NCBI RefSeq assembly: GCF_042665525.1
Contig: NZ_JBHTCQ010000001.1
Location: forward strand, 682,001 to 746,000
Length of the DNA stretch: 64,000 nt
Source: Allobogoriella alba
GTDB lineage: Bacteria; Actinomycetota; Actinomycetes; Actinomycetales; Actinomycetaceae
Reading direction: 5' to 3'
This document shows, piece after piece, positions 58,022-64,000 of this stretch. The notes below the pieces were generated by a model. The model saw only the letters and a list, made by a program, of their open reading frames with translations. It was not told the origin of the DNA and did not search any database. Every line of letters begins with the position of its first letter. Position 1 is the stretch's first letter. Both the position numbers and the translations under genes were made by a program.

Positions 58022-59461
58022 CTAGCGGGCTGGCCCGGTGTCGTCGGCGTCGGCCCGAGGTTCCGGTCCGCCGCCGGTGCGTCCGCGCGGCGCTCCCTTC
58101 CTGCGTCGGGTCCCCAGCGGCGGGTCGGGACGCCGGGTATAGCGGTGCGCGGTCGGGGCGATCCAGGTCCTCCCCGGGTCTTCGCGGCGGACCGTCCATA
58201 TGCCCCGGGTCTTGAGGTTGTGATGCCTTCGGCACAGCGGATGGAGGTTGACCTCGGTGGTCTGCACGCGCGCGTCGGCGTCGGTGGCGTCGTAGGCGTC
58301 GAGATGGTCCAGGTCGCAGAACACCGCCGGCTGACGGCAGCCGGGGAACGTGCACCGCACGTCCCGGGCGCGCACGGTACGGGAGAGGACCACGCCCGGA
58401 CGGTAGGCCTTCGTGCCCAGCGCGACGAATTCGCCGTTCGCATCGGTGAACAGGCCACGCCAGGTCGCGTCCTGAGCGATCCGGCGCGCCAGATCGGCCG
58501 GGATCGGCCCGTACCCGTCCATCTCCGCGGGTTCGTCGTCCAGCCCGAGCAGCGTGTCGGCACCGATCGTCACGTGCACCTGGGCCCGTGCGGACCGACC
58601 GGCTCCACCGCTCGCGGCGGTCCGTCCGGCGTCGGTGCCGGCCTCGTGGGCGCCGGAGAACAACCCGACGAACACGTCGGCACGCCGCTGGTCGACCGTG
58701 CGCGTGTCCGTGTCGGTACGGGCCGCGTCCGCGAGCCGGTCGAGGCACGACTTCACGGTCCGCGCGTCGTCGGCGCGGAGGTATGCGGTGACCCGGGCCA
58801 TGGCGTCCGCCAGTGGTTCGACCTCGACGTGCCGGGCGGCGTACTCGGCCTCTCGCCGCAGGGCCCCGGCCTCCGGACTGACCGTGAGCGCGTGACGGCG
58901 CACGTCGGCCTTCAGCTGCGGTGCCGTGCGCTCCTCGGCGTCGCCGTCGAGCAGGTCCCGAGTCAGCTCCCGATGCTCGGTCTCGCTCACCCCGGGTTGT
59001 CTCTCGGTCAGCACGGTTGCCCGGCGCACGTCGATCGGTCCGACGGCGAGGGCGTCGGCCACCTCCGGGTAGGACTCGCAGGCGGCCGCCAGGCCGACCT
59101 TGGTCTCGGCGGCCCGGCCGGTGATCGACAACCGCGCGCGCAGCTCGTCGACCACGGCGTCGAACGCGCGGCTGGAGGAGCCGCGACGCGCCAGGAGCTC
59201 GGAGAGGGCATGGTTCTGCCTCGCGACGGCGGCCGAGGCGACCCGTTCGAATCCGGCGATGACCTCGATGAGGGCCTGGTCCGAGACGTCGGCCACGTCG
59301 AGCGCGAAGAGCTCCCGAGCGAGCTCGATGCCTCCGGGTAGGGCCTCGAGCCGGCGAGCGGTGGCGTCCAGAAGCCCGTGATCGTCGGGCAGCTGGGCAG
59401 CACGGTGAGCCGCCTCGTCGCCGGCCTCGTCGCCGGGCCCGCCACACTCCGTCTCGAACAT
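58022..59461 (-). CDS. DUF222 / HNH-endonuclease domain protein (13E12-repeat family)
   Basis: 479 residues. The N-terminal two thirds are a DUF222 helical domain (ELFALDVADVSDQALIEVIAGFERVASAAVARQNHAL, excerpted). A C-terminal HNH nuclease follows: VRCTFPGCRQPAVFCDLDHLD, then NLHPLCRRHHNLKT, with Cys and His to bind zinc and DH as the catalytic pair. These 13E12-type proteins are abundant and mobile-like in actinobacteria and often LexA-controlled. ATG chosen at 59461: TAGTGT lies exactly 7 bases upstream. A LexA box covers the start. An upstream in-frame ATG (59491) is the alternative. Confidence 0.88.
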   Translation of the reverse strand: MFETECGGPGDEAGDEAAHRAAQLPDDHGLLDATARRLEALPGGIELARELFALDVADVSDQALIEVIAGFERVASAAVARQNHALSELLARRGSSSRAFDAVVDELRARLSITGRAAETKVGLAAACESYPEVADALAVGPIDVRRATVLTERQPGVSETEHRELTRDLLDGDAEERTAPQLKADVRRHALTVSPEAGALRREAEYAARHVEVEPLADAMARVTAYLRADDARTVKSCLDRLADAARTDTDTRTVDQRRADVFVGLFSGAHEAGTDAGRTAASGGAGRSARAQVHVTIGADTLLGLDDEPAEMDGYGPIPADLARRIAQDATWRGLFTDANGEFVALGTKAYRPGVVLSRTVRARDVRCTFPGCRQPAVFCDLDHLDAYDATDADARVQTTEVNLHPLCRRHHNLKTRGIWTVRREDPGRTWIAPTAHRYTRRPDPPLGTRRRKGAPRGRTGGGPEPRADADDTGPAR

Positions 59462-59469
59462 GCGTATGA
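59454..59469 (-). promoter_or_regulatory. LexA/SOS box at the start of the DUF222-HNH gene
   Basis: TCGAACATGCGTATGA on the plus strand matches the actinobacterial SOS box TCGAAC-N4-GTTCGA with a perfect left half and four of six right-half positions. It overlaps the -10 (59469-59474) and the ATG, so LexA would block transcription of this gene. Confidence 0.6.
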
Positions 59470-59504
59470 CACTAGGCGAGAGGTCCGACATCGGCTGCCC
59501 GCGC

Positions 59505-60770
59505 TCAGGCGGCTGTGGACGGCGTGGCAGCTCGCCGCCGCCCCGCCCGCAGCGCGACGGCGAGCCCCACCAGGCCCAGCGCCAGCAGGAAGCCCTGGGC
59601 GGCGAATGCCATCCGCAGGTCGGCGAGCCCGAAGTCGCCGGACGGCGCCAGGACGTCCAGCACCAGTCCCATGAGCAGCACCGCCAGCAGCGAACCGGAG
59701 TAGCCGCCGACGTTCACCATGCCCGTCGCCGTGCCGAGGTCCTGCGGCGGCAGCGCTGTGCGAGGGAAGTCGAAGCCGATGGAGCAGGTCGCCACGCCGG
59801 CGCCGACGGCGAGCATGAGCAGCGCCAGCTGCCACAGGGGCCGCGGCCCGGACGGGAGCAGCACGCTGCACCACGCCAGCGTCGAGCACGTGACGGTGGC
59901 CAGCACGATCACCACCCGGCGGTGCGGGAACCGGCCCGTCAGCACGCCCACGGTCGGCCCGACGACGAAGCCGACCACCACCGTGGCGCTGATCAGCGCG
60001 CCGGCCACGGTTGCCGGCAGGCCCTGTCCGACGGTCAGGAACGGCATGCCCCACAGGAAGAGGAAGGAGTTCGCGGGGAACAGGGTCAGCAGGTGGGCGA
60101 AGAAGCCCTGCCAGGACTCGGGCCGCCGCAGCACCGAGACCACCCCGCCGCGGCTGCCTGGCACCTCGGGCGTGCGGCCGCGCTCGGCCGGTCGGTCGCG
60201 CACGGCGGCGATCACCAGCACGGCCACCAGCACGCCCGAGCCGCCCAGCGTCGCGAAGGCCGGCGCCCAGCCCTCGGTACGCAGCAGCACGGCGAACGGC
60301 AGCGCGGACACGACCTGGCCGAGCTGGCCCAGCATCGCAGTCAGCTGCGTGAGCAGCGGCACCCGGCGCGAGGGGAACCAGGCGACGACGAGGCGGAGCA
60401 CCGAGATGAGCGTCATCGCGTCGCCCAGGCCGATGAGCAGGCGGGCGCAGAGGGCGACCGGCACCGTCTCCGCGGCCGCGAGCAGCAGCTGCCCGACGGC
60501 GAGGACCAGCGCCCCGGACGCGATGAGCGTGCGGCTACCCAGCCGGTCCAGCAGCATGCCGGCCGGGATCTGCGCGGCCGCGTAGACGCCGAGCTGGACC
60601 ACCGAGAACGTCGCCAGCACCGAGGCGCTGATCCCGAACCGGTCGACCGCCTCGAGCCCGGCGACGCCGAGGGAGGTGCGGCCGGTGACTGCCACGACGT
60701 AGGCGGCCAGCCCGACCGCCCACACCGCGAGCGCCCGCCACGTCTCGGTCGCGGCCCTCGGTGCCGTCAC
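59505..60770 (-). CDS. MFS transporter of the tetritol-type cluster
   Basis: 421 residues with 12 membrane helices. MFS loop GMLLDRLGSRTLIASGALV, RLLIGLGDAMTLISVLRLVVAWFPSRR and GVLTGRFPHRRVVIVL. The GTG start overlaps the isomerase stop by 4 nt, so it is in the same transcript as the downstream-to-upstream kinase operon and likely imports the substrate of that pathway. The upstream in-frame start at 60815 adds only a Pro-rich tail and is rejected. Confidence 0.86.
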   Translation of the reverse strand: MTAPRAATETWRALAVWAVGLAAYVVAVTGRTSLGVAGLEAVDRFGISASVLATFSVVQLGVYAAAQIPAGMLLDRLGSRTLIASGALVLAVGQLLLAAAETVPVALCARLLIGLGDAMTLISVLRLVVAWFPSRRVPLLTQLTAMLGQLGQVVSALPFAVLLRTEGWAPAFATLGGSGVLVAVLVIAAVRDRPAERGRTPEVPGSRGGVVSVLRRPESWQGFFAHLLTLFPANSFLFLWGMPFLTVGQGLPATVAGALISATVVVGFVVGPTVGVLTGRFPHRRVVIVLATVTCSTLAWCSVLLPSGPRPLWQLALLMLAVGAGVATCSIGFDFPRTALPPQDLGTATGMVNVGGYSGSLLAVLLMGLVLDVLAPSGDFGLADLRMAFAAQGFLLALGLVGLAVALRAGRRRAATPSTAA

Positions 60771-61531
60771 GCGGCGGCGATCTGCAGGAGCCGGACCAGG
60801 CCCTGGAACTCCCACGCGGCGCGGCCGACGAACAGGCCGTCCACCCCCGGGACCGCGAGGAGCTCGGCCGCGTTGTCGGTGTTGACCGAGCCGCCGTACA
60901 GCACGGCGCGCACGCGGCCGCCGTACTCCTCCTGCAGGGCGGCGAACGGGCCGGCGAGCTCTTCGGGGCTCGCGGGCCGGCCGTGCTCGCCGATGGCCCA
61001 GATCGGCTCGTACGCGAGCAGGACCTCACCCAGCGCGGCGTCGTCCAGGCCGTCCAGCGCCCCGCGCGCCTGGTCGAGGATGAACGTGGTCGAGCCGCCC
61101 GCCGCGCGCACCTCCTCCGGCTCCCCGACGCACAGCAGCGCCAGCAGCCCGTGACGCAGGGCGGCGCGGACCTTCAGCCCCGTGGACTGCACCGTCTCGG
61201 CGAAGTGCTCCCGGCGCTCGGAGTGGCCGATCTCGACCAGGCGCGCCCCGGCGTCGGCGACCTGCGGCACCGAGATCTCACCGGTCCACGCGCCGGCGTC
61301 CTCCCAGTGCGCGTTCTGCGCCCCGAGCACGACGGCGGAGCCGCCCGGAGTCTGGGCGAGGGTGTCCCGCACGGTCGTCAGCGCCGTGTGCGGCGGGATG
61401 ACGAAAGGCTGGACGTCGCGAGTCAGCTCGGGACGCTCGGCGAGCGCCTCGGCGAGTCCCGCCGCGTAGTCCCGGGCCTCGGCGAGGGTCTTGGTCATCT
61501 TCCAGCTGGTGCCGACCCAGCGGGTGGTCAC
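60767..61531 (-). CDS. Triose-phosphate-isomerase-family sugar phosphate isomerase (EryH/LerI-like)
   Basis: 254 residues. TIM barrel with catalytic His in VEIGHSERREHF and Glu in AYEPIWAIG, and the phosphate loops VLYGGSVN and GLFVGRAAW. The N-terminal Lys is in GTSWKMTK, where ordinary TPI has NWKMN; the Asn that binds the substrate is Ser here. GTSWKM is what I recall from EryH-type enzymes, which interconvert L-erythrulose 4-phosphate and D-erythrulose 4-phosphate. Two-base gap from RpiB; together with the kinase this fits erythritol/threitol breakdown. Confidence 0.87.
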   Translation of the reverse strand: MTTRWVGTSWKMTKTLAEARDYAAGLAEALAERPELTRDVQPFVIPPHTALTTVRDTLAQTPGGSAVVLGAQNAHWEDAGAWTGEISVPQVADAGARLVEIGHSERREHFAETVQSTGLKVRAALRHGLLALLCVGEPEEVRAAGGSTTFILDQARGALDGLDDAALGEVLLAYEPIWAIGEHGRPASPEELAGPFAALQEEYGGRVRAVLYGGSVNTDNAAELLAVPGVDGLFVGRAAWEFQGLVRLLQIAAA

Positions 61532-61532
61532 C

Positions 61533-61991
61533 TCACGCGTCCTCGTAGGCGCAGATCGCGTCCACCTTGGGCCCCGAGCTCGAGGTGGGGTCGAACTCGA
61601 GGGAGAGCCACTCCTTGGCGAGGACCCGGGCGAGCTCGAGACCGACGACCCGCTCGCCCATGCACAGCACCTGCGCGTTGTTGGACAGCACCGAGCGCTG
61701 CACGGAGTAGATGTCGTGCGCGGTGACGGCCCGGACGCCCTTGACCTTGTTGGCCGAGATGGCCACTCCGAGGCCGGTGCCGCAGATCAGCAGCGCCCGG
61801 TCGGCCTCGCCGGCGGCGACCTTCTCGGCCGCGGCGATGGCGACGTTCGGGTAGTAGGTGCCGTCCTCGGTGCCGGTGACCCCGACGTCCAGCACCTCAT
61901 CGACCCGCTCGTCCGCCTCGAGGTCCTTCTTGAGCGCTTCCTTGTAGTTGTAGCCGGCGTTGTCCCCGCCGACGACGATGCGCAGTCCCAT
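61533..61991 (-). CDS. rpiB: RpiB-family sugar-phosphate isomerase (EryI-like)
   Basis: 152 residues, the standard RpiB/LacAB length. VVGGDNAGYNYKEALKKDL, active-site Cys in ALLICGTGLGVAISANK, and the HDIYSVQRSVLSNNAQVLCMGERVVG segment (excerpted) with the conserved SNNAQV. In tetritol pathways EryI converts D-erythrulose 4-phosphate to D-erythrose 4-phosphate for the pentose phosphate pathway. It lies between the TPI-like gene and the DhaK-DhaL kinase gene in one operon. A house-keeping ribose-phosphate isomerase role is possible but less likely in this context. Confidence 0.9.
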   Translation of the reverse strand: MGLRIVVGGDNAGYNYKEALKKDLEADERVDEVLDVGVTGTEDGTYYPNVAIAAAEKVAAGEADRALLICGTGLGVAISANKVKGVRAVTAHDIYSVQRSVLSNNAQVLCMGERVVGLELARVLAKEWLSLEFDPTSSSGPKVDAICAYEDA

Positions 61992-62008
61992 GTCTTCCTT
62001 CCTCTCGG

Positions 62009-63718
62009 TCAGCGGCTGCCGAGGTGGCCCCCGAGGGCCTCCATCAGCAGCGAGAACGACAGCGCCCCCGGGTCCGGCGTGCCGACGCTCTTGGCACCCA
62101 GCACGCGCGAGCGACCCAGGCGGGCCGTCAGGTCGGCCGTCTTGTCGGCGGCCTCGCGGGCGGCGCGCGCCGCGGCGGACGTCGCGGCGGCCAGGTCGCC
62201 CGTGCGGTCGTACTCGGCCCGGAGGGTCTCCACGAAGGGCACCGCCGCATCGACCATCGTCTTGTCGCCCACCTGGGCGCCGCCCAGCCGGCGGACGGCG
62301 TCGACACCCGCGACCAGCGCGGCGACGGTCCGGGCGTCGTCGGAGCCGGACTCGTCGTCGAACGCGCCCCCGGCGGCGGTCAGCGCCGCACCCCACAGGG
62401 CCCCGGAGGTCCCGCCCGCCGACTCCGACCACGCGGTCCCGGCGTGCACGAGGACGGTGCGCGCCCCGGCGCCGCGCTCCAGCGCCCGGTGCGCGGCCGC
62501 GGTGCCACCGCGGGAGCCGGCGCACATGCCCTGCCCGTGGTCGCCGTCGCCCGCGACCGCGTCGAGGCGGCCGAGCTCCTGCTCGTTGTCGGTGCAGGTC
62601 CGCTCGAAGAGGTCCAGGACCTCCACGAGTCGGCCGGCCAGCTCGCGCGAGGCGTCCGAGGCCGGCGGGACGGCCTCCTCGCCGGGCTCGTAGACGTCGG
62701 TGCGTGGCGCGCGCTCGCCGGGCACCTCGCCACGGCGGAACGCGGGCGTGTCCGCGGGGGCGAGCCAGTGCCGCTCGAGCTCCTCGTCGAGGAAGACGAC
62801 GGTGAGCGACAGGCCCGCCATGTCGAGGCTGGTGACGAACTCGCCGACCTCGGGCCGCACGGGGGTCAGGCCGGCCTCGCGGAGCCGGTCCGCGACGCGG
62901 GCGTAGACCACGAACAGCTCCTCGTACTTGACCGTGCCGAGCCCGTTGAGCAGCACCGCGACGCGTCCGGAGCGTTCGGCCGGCGCCTCCTTCATGATCC
63001 CGTCGAAGAGCAGGTCGGCGACCTCGTCGGCGCGGCCCATGGGGACGTCCTGGACGCCCGGCTCGCCGTGGATCCCGAGCCCGATCGCCATCTGGCCCTC
63101 CTCGACGTGGAAGAGCGGCTCGTCGGCGCCCGGCAGGGTGCACCCGTCGAAGGCGAGCCCGAACGAGCGGGTCGCGTCGTTCGCCTTCCACGCCACCCGC
63201 TCGGCCTCGTCGATGTCCGCCCCGGCCTCGATGGCCGCGCCGGCGATCTTGAACACCGGCAGGTCACCGGCGATGCCGCGCCGGTCGCGATGCTTGTCCG
63301 GCGTGTTGGAGGCGATGTCGTCGCTGACCATCACGATGCGCACGTCCACGCCCTCGGCGCGCAGCTTCTCCGCCGCGGCGCCGAAGTGCAGCACGTCGCC
63401 GGCGTAGTTGCCGAAGCCGAGGATCACTCCGCCGCCGTTCTCGGCGTTGCGGGCCACCGAGTACACCTGGGAGCCCGACGGTGAGGAGAAGATGTTCCCG
63501 CACGGGGCGCCGTGCCCGATGCCCGGGCCGACCCACCCGGCGAACGCCGGGTAGTGGCCGGAGCCTCCGCCGATGACGAGCGCCGGCTGCCCGGGCGGGG
63601 TCTCGGTGGAGCGCACCACGCCGCCGTGCACCGCGGTCACGTACTGCGGGTGTGCGGCGGCGAACCCGCGCAGGGCGTCGGCGGCGAACTCGGCGGGATT
63701 GTTGATCAGGTAGGTCAT
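62009..63718 (-). CDS. Fused DhaK-DhaL dihydroxyacetone/tetrulose kinase
   Basis: 569 residues. Residues 1 to about 330 are DhaK: VIGGGSGHYPAFAGWVGPGIGHGAP, SNTPDKHRDRRGIAGD, and the substrate-binding His in IGLGIHGEPGV, which forms a hemiaminal with the ketose. Residues about 365-569 are DhaL: DAVAGDGDHGQGM with the ATP-metal Asp, SGGTSGALWG and VGDKTMVDA. Single-chain ATP-dependent kinases of this kind phosphorylate dihydroxyacetone or, in M. smegmatis, erythrulose (LerK/DerK). RBS GAGGAACG. First gene of the four-gene minus-strand operon with RpiB, TPI-like and MFS. Confidence 0.91.
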   Translation of the reverse strand: MTYLINNPAEFAADALRGFAAAHPQYVTAVHGGVVRSTETPPGQPALVIGGGSGHYPAFAGWVGPGIGHGAPCGNIFSSPSGSQVYSVARNAENGGGVILGFGNYAGDVLHFGAAAEKLRAEGVDVRIVMVSDDIASNTPDKHRDRRGIAGDLPVFKIAGAAIEAGADIDEAERVAWKANDATRSFGLAFDGCTLPGADEPLFHVEEGQMAIGLGIHGEPGVQDVPMGRADEVADLLFDGIMKEAPAERSGRVAVLLNGLGTVKYEELFVVYARVADRLREAGLTPVRPEVGEFVTSLDMAGLSLTVVFLDEELERHWLAPADTPAFRRGEVPGERAPRTDVYEPGEEAVPPASDASRELAGRLVEVLDLFERTCTDNEQELGRLDAVAGDGDHGQGMCAGSRGGTAAAHRALERGAGARTVLVHAGTAWSESAGGTSGALWGAALTAAGGAFDDESGSDDARTVAALVAGVDAVRRLGGAQVGDKTMVDAAVPFVETLRAEYDRTGDLAAATSAAARAAREAADKTADLTARLGRSRVLGAKSVGTPDPGALSFSLLMEALGGHLGSR

Positions 63719-63912
63719 CGTCGTTCCTCGGTCTCCTCGGCCGGCAGTCCGCCCGGCGCGGTGGGCCAGTGTCGCGTCGATGACGACGGTAGTCCCCGAC
63801 GAGTCCGTCTCGCCCCGCACCGACGGCGTCCGTGCGGACCGGGGCCGCTTTGACGTACCGTCACCATCGTCCAATATCGTATAGGCACTTCCGAGGCACC
63901 TGGAGGACGCGG
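63719..63912. promoter_or_regulatory. Divergent promoter region of the kinase operon and the 63913 gene
   Basis: 194 bp. TTGACG (63850-63855) could be a -35 for the plus-strand gene, with TATCGT (63875-63880) as a -10 at 19 bp spacing. ATCGTATAGGCA (63876-63887) overlaps it and matches the 57161 operator in 9 of 12 positions. Nothing else stands out. Confidence 0.45.
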
Positions 63913-64000
63913 ATGTTCACCGCTGACAGCTGGCCGATCGCCTGCAACATGCTCTCGTTCGGCAACACCGCGCCCGACGGGACGCCCATCGAGGACGCGC
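63913..64000 (+). CDS. Start of a gene cut by the window end, possibly a sugar-phosphate isomerase/epimerase
   Basis: Only 29 codons are visible (MFTADSWPIACNMLSFGNTA, then PDGTPIEDA). Start ATG behind TGGAGGACG. The beginning resembles what I recall of TIM-barrel sugar-phosphate isomerase/epimerase proteins near erythrulose kinases, but this is too short to call. It is divergent from the kinase operon and carries a likely copy of the cluster operator. Confidence 0.45.
   Translation, partial: MFTADSWPIACNMLSFGNTAPDGTPIEDA

Overview
The window is a contiguous piece of a very G+C-rich actinobacterial chromosome. Codon third positions are almost all G or C. GTG starts and 1-4 nt stop/start overlaps are common, and many genes have a TAnnnT-like hexamer only 6-7 nt before the start codon (leaderless transcription). 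A DUF222-HNH gene with an actinobacterial LexA box, a DinB2-type polymerase, an App1 phosphatase and xylanase/lysozyme genes point to Micrococcales (Cellulomonas/Georgenia-like). That placement is inference. I see no rRNA, tRNA, CRISPR array, insertion sequence or prophage.

Layout. 1-2665: end of recB and all of recD, the latter with an odd repeat-bearing insert. 2777-3412: a small hypothetical gene. 3417-12427 (minus): one long carbohydrate operon (SDR, sugar-binding lipoprotein, two-domain ABC ATPase, RbsC-type permease, Gfo/Idh/MocA dehydrogenase, zinc dehydrogenase, FGGY kinase, GntR/UTRA regulator). It is divergent from a sugar-isomerase-like gene (12569) and is followed by a second CUT1-type importer operon (14009-20212) ending in a VOC protein, an aldo/keto reductase and a ROK regulator. 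Together these look like one large sugar or polyol uptake and catabolism locus of unknown substrate.

20470-33200: a less G+C-rich pair of secreted proteins (DUF6318-like lipoprotein and PKD-domain protein), an MFS exporter, a secreted lipase, a TetR/hydrolase pair divergent from a quinone oxidoreductase with a SoxR-like box, an AztD-like zinc chaperone behind a Zur-like box, a DinB2-type polymerase, a GH25 lysozyme, a potassium channel and an aminotransferase. 33293-44291: a fused receiver/thioredoxin-reductase-like flavoprotein, a FadR-type regulator, a serine hydrolase, a complete TRAP transporter with an SDR, a lipoprotein, a dipeptidase, a 49-residue protein and an LLM flavoprotein. 44331-53937: a membrane protein, an HtrA-like protease, a GH10 xylanase with a xylan-type operator, SppA, a VIT1-type transporter, an App1 phosphatase, two DUF6458-like membrane proteins and a TetR/epimerase pair with twin operators.

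53953-64000: a polar amino-acid ABC importer, then an FCD-type GntR regulator and what looks like a tetritol/tetrulose catabolic set: SDR, MFS transporter, variant triose-phosphate-isomerase, RpiB, fused DhaK-DhaL kinase and the start of a further gene running off the end. A LexA-box-bearing DUF222-HNH gene interrupts this set. Similar operator motifs before the SDR (57161) and before the last gene (63876) tie the two ends together.
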